From positions 1,301,254-1,365,253 of the forward strand of contig OZ026569.1 of assembly GCA_964020155.1 (NCBI GenBank): 64,000 nt of DNA, written 5' to 3'. Below are positions 22,930 through 38,804 of this stretch, piece by piece (positions within the stretch are counted from its first letter, which is position 1; each line of letters begins with the position of its first letter). The stretch is from Chondrilla cf. caribensis. Taxonomy: Eukaryota > Porifera > Demospongiae > Chondrillida > Chondrillidae. Under the pieces are notes generated by a model that worked only from the letters and a program-made list of their open reading frames with translations, had not been told where the DNA came from and did not search any database. The position numbers were made by a program, and so were the translations under genes.

Positions 22930-25900
22930 TCAATATTTGTGTCTACGAATAAGTTCCTTCTTCATTCTCTCTCCAAGCTGATTGGTTCTTGCATAACCTT
23001 CTTTTCTAATGAAGACGTCACAAACTGTCTTTAGACATTCAAAAGTACCCTGAACACACAGGTGATCGTAGAGGTGTCCATTGGCCCCCTCAGTGTCTTC
23101 AGCTTGCTTTATCCTAGTCTCCACAGCTTCTGGAATGACCTTTCTCCTTTTCAACATAGGAGCCATTTCCTTGGCACAAGCATCTTCCATGAAAGAGACA
23201 ACGAAGTGTTCAAGGAAACCCTTGACTGATTCATCATTGCCTGTACAAAAGAATAAAAGGATTTTAATATTAGCTATATGTATGTATATGCACATGCATT
23301 GTAAATATGCAGTTATACATGTGTATGTACACACGTGGGTGGAAATTCTCCCATGTGGATATGGCAATGTGAATAATGTGTGTGTGCGTGCATGTGTGTG
23401 TGCTGTACATGCATACATGTGATGAGTGCATGTGTGTGTGGCTTTTGAACATACCACCATAAAATGGTGCTGACAAGCTTTGTAAACACTGCTGCTTCAT
23501 CGCATCCATTGTGGACTTCATTTCATCCCACATAGTACTGTAATGTGTGCGTTCTGACTGGAGATCCTGGATTTTCTGTTCTGTGGCTTCCTTCCATTGC
23601 TGCATTACCTCCAGCTGGTCCTTTAGGAACTGCAATTCCCTGTTGTGTTGCTTTTCTTGCTCTTGTAGTGCTAGGGTGACCCGATCCTTGCCACCTGCCT
23701 CATTAAGTATCAGGAAAATGTGGTCGAATCCGTACATCTTGGCAAAGTCGTAGGCTGTATATCCAGACGTACTGACGGTGTTAACATCACATCCGTGATC
23801 CAGAAGCAGGGAAACGACAGCACTCTGCTGACTGCGGTGTGATGCCAGCTCCTCCTTGGATGGTGGAGGAATGACAATTTCAGAATCACTCAGAAGTAAA
23901 TGCTTCATTACCACATCTGAAGGAAGAAGGCTGAGATGCAGTGCAGAGAGCCCATTTGCTGTGAGACTGTTGACTACTTTTTGGCTGTGTTGAAGCAGAA
24001 GCTCAACAGCTTCAGGACAATGAAGTAACGAAGCAAGATGCAGGGGAGTGAGGCGTCCATGGTTGTTTTCCTCCATGGTTACGAGTTCCGTGTTGCAGTT
24101 ATGGGATAGGAGGAGACGGATAACCTCTGTGTGACCATACAACGTTGCCAGGTGGAGTGGAGTGAAGCCATTTGGACCAGGCCTGTCTTTGTCTGCTCCA
24201 CACCTGTGAGGAGATGTTGCAAGTAGACTGGGGGAGTCTACTGAGTCTAGGTGTATGAAGCCACCAGGACCACGTCTGTCAGCATTAGCGTTGAAATTCA
24301 AAAGAACATTTACACCTTCAGTAAAGCCTGTGGCTGATGCAAGGTGAAGGGGAGTTGCATTGAGACAGACAGCATCCACCTCTGCTCCAAGGGTGAGCAG
24401 CTTATGGAGAGCTACCACATTCTTCACAGCTACAGCGATATGTATGGGCTTGAAGGCATGGCTGCAAAGTGAAGGATCAAAGGGGTGTAGTGGTGGATAC
24501 CACCTTGGAACCACTTCTGAATTCTGATCACTGTCGATATTAACACTACAACCACTGGCTTCAAGAGCATCGATTAATTCTGTGGAAGTGTGCAATGCTG
24601 CCAAATGCATTGGTGTCAGGCCATCAAACTGAGAAACGATAGGACTAGCACCTAATTCCAAAAGCTTGAAACATGCCTTAAAGGACCTATTTAAAATGGC
24701 CAGGTGTATAGGCAGCAGTTTGCGTTTAGAACAACTAGCATTCAAATTGCCATCGAGTCTTGATATGGACTCAATGGCTTTGACCGAATCAAACAATGCT
24801 GCAAAATGAATAGGCTGCATCCCCTCCTTTGTGCCACAGTCAGGAACATCCACTGCACACCCACAATCAACAAGGCACGTGATAGCTTCTCCAAGGTTCA
24901 AGACAGCCGCAGTATGTATTGGTAGTATTCCGAATTTGTCAGCGAGGTGCATGTCACAGCCCATGGACACGAGAACACGTAAGTGGTGCACAGTCGGCTT
25001 GTATTCAGTCTTAGGATTGGAGTGCATCAAGTACACTATAAGATGGAGGTAATTTCCATCATGATATCGTCCCACTGTTCGATTCACATCATACCCGACC
25101 TCAATCAAGACTGAAAGGAAGTTCATTCCACAGTAGAGAACAGCAAAATCACCTGCTGTGAAACCGTGGTTGTCCTTTTTGTTAAACGTAGAGGTCGCGT
25201 ATAAAAGGGGGGGTGGTCACACGTTTACGGAGTTTACGGAACAAAATGGCTGCCTTATGCATTCGAATTATAGAAGATTAGTACAAATTGTTCCGTGTTG
25301 TACGCCGTACGAAGCTCTATATACATCATAGAATCAATACATGTACCACAATACAAATAAACACGACTAAATATATACAAAATGGCTACATAATCACATA
25401 TAGTGTTGATTGTTTCGAGATACGTACGTATGCTGTGCGAGTTTCGCCGAAGAGGCTGTGCATTTCTTCTAAATTAGCACTTTTCTACAAGTGCGAAGCT
25501 TTATTAACACCAGGAACGACTTATATGAAGCAGTTCGGCGCTCAGGTGTCACTTTTAACCTCGATTGTTTCAGAGCAGCAGACCCGCGTACAAAGGAGGG
25601 TAGGACGCAGTCTTCAGTAACGCAGGGATCGCAAAAACAGTGTAAACAAACAACCAACGAATCCTCTGCACCACCCAATGTTGGAGATCGTTCTCCGTTT
25701 GAAATTCTACGCCTCCTAGAAGGAGGTACACCACCAGAAATACCACCACTCGCCATCGTTGAAATCGTCAAAGAAAATACAATAAAACTGATATGTGTGT
25801 GTCATATGTTTCTATTGTGCTTTGTTCCATTGTTTCGATCAATTATCACGTATGAAAAAAGGCCAAAAAGAAGCCCTCCTCGGAGAGCTTCTTCTCGACT

Positions 25901-27108
25901 TTTTGAAACTCGCGCTCAATTAACTTTTAGATAGTGTGACCACCCCCCCTTTTATACTTGAGCTCCAGAAGCCGGTCGCTCGCACGCGAGTTTGCTACTC
26001 CGTATCCGTAGGGTATGCGTTTATATAAACGACCTCTACGTTTAATGGATATTCCTACACTGATAAGAGGTCTTATCATGTCTGTGGCACCAGACCGAGC
26101 AGCAACATGAAGTGCAGTCAGCTGCATTGAACCGTCAGTTGATAGAACATCTGCTCCGTATTCCAAAAGTTTGGTAACAGTTGATAGGTTTCCGCAGAAG
26201 GAAGCGATGTGGAGCAAGGGAAAAGGGCCCCCAACTGAGCTACGAACAGTATTGACATTCACTCCAAGTCGAACAAGTGATGGCATTATGTGGAAGTGGT
26301 TTTTAGCTACAATTATTTGCATGGCAAGTTCAAGTTTGACATTACTAAAGTTAAATTGTGGACTTTTGATCATTGCAGTGATGATGGGCAGAGAGCCACA
26401 TAGTGCAGCACTACAAAATGGAGTGAGGGAGTCTTCATTAACAGTCGATAGACTACACCCAGCATCAAGGAGGCATTGCACCACATCCACTGTACCCATA
26501 TGGGCTGCAATATGAAGGACCGTGTTACCATTTCCATCTGTAATGGTGTGATCAGCACCTCGTGATAGGAGATATTTGATAAGCTCAACACGCTTGTCTA
26601 TAACAGCAAGACGTAGAGGAGTGAAGTATGAGGGATAATTATTACGAAGGGGTGAGTTGGGGCCATTCACAGATACATGTAAAGAAAGAATTGGTTCACA
26701 ATACAGGCTTTGAACAAGTTGGGACAGTTCTGTAAATGTATTCATTTGTTGGGGTAGTTCGTATATACTTCGATTTGGTGGTAAGAAGCCGAATCTATAC
26801 CACTCACTAGATATACATAACGTGTTGAGATTTTGGATGATTATGTACTTATCTCCTTGCGTGTGCTCAGCAACCTCTCTCATGAGGGGATCCATGACAT
26901 TGCAGTAGCTCGATTCATTCACGAGAGTGTAGAAATGGAGAAGTAGTCCGATAATATTCGTGTATCCACGATACAGTGCGATGTGAAGGGCATTTGCACC
27001 AAAAACACCACGTTTGAAGAAAATTGAACGAAAGAGTGGGTTACTTGTCCATGTTCTAACTTTCTCAACATCTCCCCTCCAACATGCTAAATGAAACTGG
27101 TTTCCCAT
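22930..27108 (-). pseudogene. ANK2: ankyrin/coiled-coil/CARD-like gene interrupted by a transposon
   Basis: Same structure as ANK1: ATG at 27108 (MGNQFHLACWRGD), long exon to 23455, last exon 22930–23240 with the CARD-like domain. The long exon is broken by an 856-bp element at 25186–26041. Translation from the ATG enters the element and stops at about 25927. Without the insert and one TTAA copy the exon length has the same phase as in ANK1 and ANK3, and both halves are open and highly similar to the paralogues, so the insertion looks recent. The allele may be a null, or may make a protein of about 395 residues holding only the N-terminal ankyrin repeats. Whether the element is ever spliced out cannot be told from sequence. 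Confidence 0.85.
25186..26041. mobile_element. 856-bp TTAA-flanked DNA element inside ANK2
   Basis: TTAA flanks both sides (25182–25185 and 26042–26045), while paralogues have a single TTAA here. The ends are inverted repeats (ACGTAGAGGTCG…CGACCTCTACGT). A second inverted pair (gtataaaaggggggg tggtcac and its inverse) lies at about 25199–25222 and 25935–25957. TTAA targets are typical of piggyBac and Kolobok elements, but the terminal bases do not match the usual piggyBac CCC start. It holds overlapping frames of 147 (+) and 100 (−) residues with no recognised transposase, so it is probably non-autonomous. Confidence 0.85.
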
Positions 27109-27723
27109 CACTGCAGAAAATTGAGACATGAACAATATACTGTACATGGATGTATGAATCACTGTGTTGAGTGTTAAGTTCATATATTATAGCACATTCT
27201 ACACACAAGTATAGTAGGTAAAAAATACAATCTCTCCTTAGCTAGCTAATTGCAACAATTCAATATGTAAACCGTGTAGCAATGTACGGTACACAAAGTA
27301 AAAAATTAAACATTCTACACTGTAGATGAAACTGGGCCGCAGGTCTGGGCTACGCAAGACTAGTAGCAATGTACAAGTCTGTCAATATGCACACAATAAA
27401 TACACATAGATGTTCCATACAGGTAAAGGTAGTATCACAGTAAGCTGTGAATAAGTAGTTTTCTATTTCAAAATGCTAAACTTCCGAGGATCTCTGAAGT
27501 GTTCTATAGCAACCGGTAATGGTAGCACCATAGACACTCTATGGTAGCACTTAGCTGGAACATACACAACACTGAAGTGAGTCAGCCACTTGCTTCACGT
27601 GTGTGGGTTATTCAGAGGTCACCGGAATTACATTATTTTACCCTATATCCATACAATAACATACAATAGCCAAAACGTGACGAGCGGTCATCTCTTATTG
27701 TGACTCACCTCAATAACCAGAAG

Positions 27724-28484
27724 TAGTCTGGCGTAGCCGACCCTTGATCCGCCATTTTATTTTGTTGGGGCGGAGAAAGGGTCTGGGGACATTGCTATTC
27801 AATAGTGGTAGCATAGGGGCGTGGTCGAATGCAACATAATTAGTAAAATGGCGATCGCAGCAGTCATGCAAATACATTCCTTTAGCAAACTCAAGACACT
27901 CGTCACAACACTGAAAAAGCCACAGTAGAAAGCGTCTATTGCGATACTAGAAGAAAACGACGTTTTGCTAGACTTCCAACAGGCTTCGGTGAAAAACCAT
28001 AGTAACGGCTCTTTTGTCCTTCGCCTTTGATTATATTTACGAGATAGAAAGAGCCACGCGCACAGCGTGTGGGTTCCCCCCATCTGTTTTGATGGCTGAT
28101 CAGAAGAGAAGATTTGAATAAGCCATTAAGGGGCTTAAATTGCTGGAACCCGGGGACAAACTAATCCCACGGCGATCAAGTGCGCGCTGACCAACCCTAA
28201 CATAAAACCGCTTCGGAGTAAGAAACGTCAAGTTCTGGGTTGAACCCTAAACGAAGAAACCGACTTCAAAGAGTACCTCACAATGATTGCATGCTACGAA
28301 CTCCGCTAACGATTGTATACTTTGTAAACCTTTGTATATTTCCGTACATTATGTAAAGGTCATTCCGTAAAAGTGTCGGGTTCAACGTCCGACATTTCAC
28401 CGTTACGGAATAGCAATGTCCCCAGACCCTTTCTCCGCCCCAACAAAATAAAATGGCGGATCAAGGGTCGGCTACGCCAGACTA
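27724..28484. mobile_element. 761-bp MITE with 77-bp perfect TIRs and 9-bp target duplication
   Basis: The ends TAGTCTGGCGTAGCCGACCC… and its inverse match over 77 bp (27724–27800 and 28408–28484). AACCAGAAG is duplicated on both sides (27715–27723 and 28485–28493) and occurs once in the other ANK upstream regions. A 9-bp duplication fits Mutator-like elements among known superfamilies. No transposase. A small hairpin (tgtcgggttcaacgtccgaca) lies near the right end. It is inserted in the 5' non-coding exon of ANK2. Confidence 0.9.
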
Positions 28485-28796
28485 AACCAGAAGTGCTTGT
28501 AGACTGGTGAAGCCACACAAGAAGAGAAGAGCTTTGGCGCGATAAATAAGCACGATCGATCTACTAGTGACGATTGGTAATGCAAAAGTCGATAATAACG
28601 AATCCGAAAACCTTCACAAAATCTCGAATAGCAGCGTTTGCACTGGAAGGGGCAGGGTTAGCTGGAAATTCCAATAAACGCTCATCATCTATCTCATCAC
28701 GTGATTAATATCCCGCCAAGAATCAGCCATTTTCTGCAATAAAATACCATGATGAAGAACAGTATACAATTTAATACAAACAGTGGAAACGTGTAC

Positions 28797-28994
28797 CTAT
28801 CGTCCGAGATAGCAGTGTCCTCTTAAATGACGTTGTGCTTCTCCGCTCCTTCGACTACTATGCTCAATTATTGAGTGTCTATTCTCAGAGATGCGGATGA
28901 GGGTGAATGCTTTCTCGATGACGACCAACAAAACATCTTCCTCCACAGAGTGAACAGCATTTCCCACAGTACAGGCGCCATTGATTAATTCCAT
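28797..28994 (-). CDS. Small conserved open frame upstream of ANK2 (unknown)
   Basis: Sixty-five codons starting MELINGACTVGNAVHSVEED and ending at TAG. The region is repeated upstream of ANK1 (20327–20602, ATG changed to AGG) and, decayed, upstream of ANK3 (about 38380–38560, ATG kept). No domain recognised. It could be a short first exon of an ANK transcript, a relic of an older gene carried along by the duplications, or non-coding. Similarity between copies reflects recent duplication and is weak evidence for coding. Confidence 0.25.
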   Translation of the reverse strand: MELINGACTVGNAVHSVEEDVLLVVIEKAFTLIRISENRHSIIEHSSRRSGEAQRHLRGHCYLGR

Positions 28995-29145
28995 AGTTCA
29001 GCAGCTACCTCGCGATCATTAGGCCTCATTGTTCGAGTTACAAGTGGATGTACGTACGTATGTAGCTAAGCCTACATCACAAACAATACTGTACATGTAC
29101 ATTTATGCATTGCATACTTGTGATCCTTCCTCTTTCACACAACAG

Positions 29146-32655
<3,510 letters not shown>

Positions 32656-33009
32656 ATGAACTAATGAGAGAAATAAACATCAAATCTTTTTACTATCTAT
32701 AACATTATAATATTAATTGCATTTTACTTTATGTACATGTGTATATAGCTGTTGTTACCTAACATCATGCTCATGAATCACCAATTAGTTTTTATTATTG
32801 TGATTTTTATAATTATAATATTGAACACGTACATATAATATTATAATATATGTAACGTATGCACATGCAAAACACGTCCACTGCTCACACACAATTGCAA
32901 TAATAATAATTATGAATTCAGAGGCAACATGTAAACTACATATACACACATTATTACTCTGAAAATACTGGATTGAAAGCAAACAGTCTCTAGTCACATG
33001 TACAGGAAG
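32656..33009. other. Convergent spacer between K3 and ANK3
   Basis: AT-rich, holds the K3 AATAAA, otherwise nothing seen. Homologous to the spacers after K1 and K2. Confidence 0.5.
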
Positions 33010-36000
33010 TCAATATTTTTGTCTACAAATAAGTTCATTCTTCATTCTCTCTCCAAGCTGATTGGTTCTTGCATAACCTTCTTTTCTAATGAAGACATCA
33101 CAAACCGTCTTTAGACATTCGAAAGTACCCTGAACACACAGGTGATCATAGAGCTCTTCATTAGCCCTCTCCCTGTCCTTAGCTCTCTCTATGTCAGTCT
33201 CCACATCTTCTGGAATGACCCCTTTCCTCCTCAACTTACGAGCCGTTTCCTTGGCACAAGCATCTTCCATGAAAGAATCTTCGAAGTGTTTAAGGAAACC
33301 CTTGACTGATTCGTCATCGCCTGTAAGAAAGAATAAAAGGATTTTAATATTACCTATGCATGTATATACATGACATGCATTGTAAATTATGCATGTATGT
33401 GTATACATGTATGTGTGGGTGGATATTCTTGTATTTGGATATGCCAATGTAAATAATGTTTGTGTGCATGTGCATACATACATGTGATGAGTGCATGTGT
33501 GCAGCTTTTGAACATACCACGATGAAATGGAGCCGACAAGCTTTGTAAACACTGTTGCTTAATTGCATCCATTGTGGACTTCAGTTCATCCCACATAGTA
33601 CTGTAATGTGTGCGCTCTGACTGAAGATCCTGGATTTTCTGTTCTGTGGCTTCCTTCCATTGGTACATTTCTTTCAATTGGTCCTTTAGGAACTGCAATT
33701 CCCTGTTGTGTTGCTTTTCTTGTTCTTGTAGTGCTAAGGTAGCTCGATCCTTGCCACCTGCCTTATGAAGTATCGGGAATATGTGGTCAAATCCGTACAT
33801 CTGGGCAAAGTCGTAGGCTGTATATCCAGGTGCACTGACAGTGTTAACATCACATCCGTGATCCAGAAGCAGGGAAACGACAGCACTCTGCTGACTGCGG
33901 TGTGATGCCAGCTCCTCCTTGGATGGTGGAGGAATGACAATTTCAGAATCACTCAGGAGTAAATGCTTCATTACCACATCTGAAGGAAGAAGGCTGAGAT
34001 GCAGTGCAGAGAGCCCATTTGCTGTGAGACTGTTGACTACTTTTTGGCTGTTTAGAAGCATAAGCTCAACAATCTCAGGACAATGAAGTAACGAAGCGAG
34101 GTGCAAGGGAGTAAGGCATCCATGGTTGTTTTCCTCCATGGTTACGAGTTCCGTGTTGCAGTTATGGGATAGGAGGAGACGGACAACCTCTGTGTGACCA
34201 TACAACGTTGCCAGGTGGAGTGGAGTGAAGCCATTTGGACCGGGCCTGTCTTTGTCTGCTCCACACCTGTGAGGAGATGTGGCAAGTAGACTGGGGGAGT
34301 CTACTGAGTCTAGGTGTGTAAAGCCACCAGGACCATGTCGGTCAGCATTAACGTTGAAATTCAAAAGAACATCTACACCTTCAGTAAAGCCTACGGCTGA
34401 TGCAAGGTGAAGAGGAGTTGCATTGAGACAGACAGCATCCACCTCTGCTCCGAGGGTGAGCAGCTTACAGAGAGCTACTACGTTCTTCACAGCTACAGCG
34501 ATATGTATGGGCTTGAAAGCATGGCTGCAAAGTGAAGCATCAAAGGGTTGTAGTGGTGGGTACCATCTGGCAACCACCTCTGAATCCTGATCACTGTTGA
34601 TATTAACACTACAGCCACAGTCTGCAAGAGCATCGATTAATTCTGTGGAAGTGTGTAATGCTGCCAAATGCATTGGTGTCAGACCATCAAATTGAGAAAC
34701 AGTAGGACTAGCACCTAATTCCAAAAGCTTGAAACATGCCTTAAAGGACCTACTTAAAATGGCCAAGTGTAGAGGCAGCAATTTACGTTTAGAACAACTA
34801 GCATTCAAATTGGCATCAAGTCTTGATAATGACTCAATGGTTTTGACCGAATTAAACCATGCTGCAAAATGAATAGGCTGCATCCCTTCACTTGTGCTGC
34901 TGTCAGGAACATCTACTGCACACCCACAATCAACAAGACACGTGATAGCCTCTCCAAGGTTCCGCATGGCAGCAGTATGTATGGGTAATCTTCCGAATTT
35001 ATCAGCGAGATGCATGTCACAGCCCATGGATATGAGAGCACGTAAGTGGCACACAGTCGGCTTGCATAAGGTCATGGGATTGGAGTGCATCAAGTACACT
35101 ATAAGATGGAGGTAATTTCCGTCATGAAATAGTCCCACTGTATGATTGACATCATACCCAACCTCAATCAAGGCTGAAAGGAAGCTCATTTCACAGTGGA
35201 GAACAGCTAAATCACCTGCTGTGTAACCCTGGCTGTCCTTTTTGTTAATGGACAGTCCTGCACTGATAAGAGGTCTTATTATGTCTGTGGCACCAGACCA
35301 AGCAGCAACATGAAGTGCAGTCAGCTGTATTGAACCGTCAGTCAATAGAACATCTGCTTTGTAGTCCAGAAGTTTTGTAACAGTTGATAGGTTTCCACAG
35401 AAGGAAGCAATGTGGAGCAAGGGGAAAGAGTCCTCGACTGAGCTATGAACAGTACTGACATTCACTCCAAGTCGAACAAGTGTTGATATTACGTGGAAGT
35501 GGTTTTCAGCTACAATTATTTGCATGGCAAGTTCAAGTTTGACATTACTAATGTTAAATTGTGGACTTTTGATCATTGCAGTGATGATGGGCAGAGAGCC
35601 ACATAGTGCAGCACTACAAAATGGAGTGAAGGAATCTTCATTAACGGCCGATAGACTACACCCAGCATCAAGGAGACATTGCACCACGTCCACTGTACCC
35701 ATATGGGCTGCAATATGAAGGACCGTGCTACCATTTCCATCTGTAATGGTGTGGTCTGCACCTTGGGACAGGAGATATTTGATAAACTCAACACGCTTGG
35801 CTATAACAGCGAGACGTAAAGGAGTGATGTGCGAGGGATAGCCAGGAAGTGGTGAGTTGGGGCCATTTTCTAATATGTGTGAACAAAGAATTTGCTCACA
35901 ATTCGGGTCTTGGACTAGTAGGAACAGTTCAATTTGTTGGGCTAGTTCACGTACAATTTGAAGTTTATGTACTGGAAGGAAGCCAAACCTATAACACTCA

Positions 36001-36308
36001 CTAGATATACATGTATATAACCTGTTGAGATATTGGATGATTATGTTCTTATTTCTTTGAGTGTGCTCAATGACCTCTTCCATGAGGGGATCAATGACAT
36101 TGCAGTAGCTCGATTCATTCAAAGGAATATAGAAATTGATAAGTAGACCGATAATATTCAAGTAACCGCGATACAGTGCGATGTGAAGGGCATTTGCACC
36201 AAAAACACCACATTTGAAGAATATTGGATGGGTATATACATTACTTGTCCATGTTCTAACTTTCTCGACATCTCCCCTCCAACATGCTAAATGAAACTGG
36301 TTTCCCAT
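33010..36308 (-). CDS. ANK3: ankyrin-repeat, coiled-coil, CARD-like protein
   Basis: Exons 33518–36308 and 33010–33320, phase-1 junction, 1033 residues. It starts MGNQFHLACWRGDVEKV just after the conserved acceptor. The ankyrin array and coiled coil (QEQEKQHNRELQFLKDQLKE…) are very like ANK1. The last exon has diverged more than the rest: FEDSFMEDACAKETARKLRR, then GVIPEDVETDIERAKDRERA, while the end (CVQGTFECLKTVCDV) is unchanged. Residues are concentrated in the first half of the CARD-like domain, which may indicate a changed partner. No stops; the best intact array copy together with ANK1. It converges with K3. Confidence 0.85.
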
Positions 36309-36556
36309 CACTGCAGAGAACTGAGACATGAACAATTCTGTACATGGATGTACAAATCACTATGCTGAGTGTTACGTTCATATATTAAAGCACATTCCAT
36401 ACACAAGTATAGTAGGCAAAACATACAATCTCTCCTTAGCTAGCTAATTGCAACAATTTAATATTTGAGCCATGTAGCAATGTACATTACACATCTGTCA
36501 ATATGCATACAATAAATATGCATAGATGATCCACACAGGTAAAGGTTGTATCACAG

Positions 36557-37805
36557 CATAGATACTCCAACACATGGATTGGAAACTTCCGAATTTATAT
36601 GGATAATTACGCGTATTATACAATTATAAATATCAACGTAATGGATTCATTCGTGTTGCAAAAGCGTAGGCGTACGTAAACTTCTTTTCATTTGGTTTCT
36701 CTCCTACAAAACTTCCATTAACCTAGTTTTCGCTTTAGTACGACCTGTTTTGTCATTCTACACACGATGAGGCCAGATCATACGCTAATCGTTACCTTTG
36801 TTACACAAAACGGGAATTAGGCTGATCCAGATGATTTCGGAATTTGTTTGAATAGATTCACGAAGAGGGAGACCATTGGAAAGCTGATAACACTTTTCTA
36901 AGATGAAAGATGACTGTATGCAACATAATATGCACTTACAGATACTTTTCGAATCTTTAACGGATACTTTCGACGATTAAGCGTCTTTTCGGACAGTAAA
37001 TAGATAGAAATAGATTCTACCGTAATCGAGGTCGATCACCACGTTTAAACCTCTCTAGGATATGTTTGCATTTCATAATAACCATAATCTAGACTATTGT
37101 CAGGCCTGTACACAGGGGAGGTTCGAGGGGGTTCGACCGAACCCCCCTTTGTGTCTATACATTGAAATGAAAAAATGCTGTTATCCAAGTACCACCATTG
37201 TCTAGGACACAAATAATAAAAAAATTCACAGTAATTCGATCTGATACAAAGGTGATGCAGCCACCCCATTATATGATGTAATGATTATGTAGACTGGAAT
37301 CAGTCAATTTGCTATTTGATTCAGCACAGTAGATATCATTGAGCTTTGTGTATATTCATATATTTGTGACATGACCTGACATAAACTGCATGTTATGCTT
37401 AATTGATATTAAATCTTCAACTCATTAAGCCTTCAATGATGATCTGTATAGCTAATGTGATGGCATGCATGTATGATGTCAGATGGATATGAACTGGACT
37501 AAAAATGTAACCCCCCTTTTGTGAAGCCTGTGTACGGGCCTGATTGTTATATAGAATAGGATTACGAGCCATCGGAAAGTTTGCTCGATTTTCGCGGCCA
37601 GTGCTCTTTTTGTGACAAACGTTATGCTGCCAATGACATCATCATAATGAATATAATTATCATCTCATATTATCGCGCACTAACTCTCCGCCTCTACAAA
37701 CAAAATTTGTGCGGTCGATGACGTAACAAATAGCTATCTACGGTGCAACACGCATGAATCCATACGGTTGCGCGAGTTTCCAATCCATGTGTTGGAGTAT
37801 CTATG
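36557..37805. mobile_element. 1249-bp TIR element in ANK3 intron 1, with a second element nested inside
   Basis: The ends CATAGATACTCCAACACATG and its inverse match over about 28 bp. ATCACAG flanks both sides (36550–36556 and 37806–37812) and is single in the paralogues. No long open frame. It contains the separate element 37101–37542. Confidence 0.85.
37101..37542. mobile_element. 442-bp nested MITE
   Basis: The ends CAGGCCTGTACACAGG and CCTGTGTACGGGCCTG are near-perfect inverses, with G- and C-runs just inside. ATTGT flanks both sides. It sits inside the 36557–37805 element, so it inserted later. CAGG termini are common in hAT elements, but the superfamily is not certain. Confidence 0.75.
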
Positions 37806-38804
37806 ATCACAGTGAGCCGTGAATAAGTAGTTTCCTATCTCAAAATGCTAATCTTTCGAGGATCTCTGAAGTGTTCTATAGCAACCGGTAATGGTAGCTA
37901 GTACTTAGCTTGAACATAGCTACACAACACTGAAGTGAGTCAGCCGCTTGCTTCCCGTGTGCTGGCCTTTCAAACGTCACCGGAATTACCTTCTTTTGCC
38001 TTATATCCATACAATAGCCAAAACGTGACGAGCAGTCATCTCTTATCGGGACTCACCTCAATAACCGCAAGTTCTTGTAGATCCACTAGTGACGAATGGT
38101 AATGCAAAAGTCGTTGATAACGAATCCGAAAACCTTCACAAAAACTCGAATAGCAGCGGTTGTACTGGGAGAGACAGGCTTAGCTGGGAACTCCAATTAA
38201 CGCTCATCATCTATCTCATCACGTGATTAGTATCCTGCCAAGAGTCAGCCATTTTCTACAGTAGTGCACAACGCTGCATACGACCGACGACCATGCAGCA
38301 TAGCATATCATCACATCATCTATGCATAGCTAGATCAACTATACAAACGGTGGAAACATGTACGTATCGTTTGATATAACAGTGTCCTCTTAAATGTCGT
38401 GATGCTTCTTCACTCCTTCGACCTCTGCACTTATATAGCTATAGACACGAATGAGGGTCTTTGCTTTCTCTGTGATGACCAGGAGCTGCAGAACATTTTT
38501 CTACACATGGCTCCAGTGAACAGCATTTTCCGCAGTGCAGGCACCATTAGTTAATTCCATAGTCCAGCAGCTACCTCGTAACCATTAGGCCTCATATTGT
38601 TCTGGTTCGATCAACTTGCCTATACTGACTCGAGCTCTTGCTCAACCTCCAATCATAGGTATCTGTCTATATGCTGCAAGCAACAGTGACTCAACCAACA
38701 CCGAACGCTACTATAAACCTAACTAGTAACACTGAAAAAGACTCAGCATACAATTCTCAAGACTCAACCCGTTTTGTATTTTATTAAATAGCGTAGCCGA
38801 ACTT

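Larger units (their letters stand above)
27109..29145 (-). promoter_or_regulatory. 5' region of ANK2, shared with K3
   Basis: Holds ANK2 intron 1, the conserved non-coding exon (donor boundary at 27709) interrupted 15 bases in by a 761-bp MITE, and the small minus-strand open frame at 28797–28994. Sequence after about 29030 matches the region before the K1 exon at 11361. Compared with the ANK1 region it is otherwise collinear. Confidence 0.6.
36309..38600 (-). promoter_or_regulatory. 5' region of ANK3 with nested transposons
   Basis: Collinear with the other ANK upstream regions (conserved non-coding exon donor boundary at 38057; upstream tract to about 38600) but expanded by a 1249-bp element at 36557–37805. 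No kinase copy follows on the far side; instead a fragment of the receptor tail lies at 38805–38990. Confidence 0.6.

Noticed and set aside
25491..25934. 147-residue plus-strand frame as a transposase
   Set aside because: No recognisable catalytic or DNA-binding pattern; it runs into the element's right inverted repeat.
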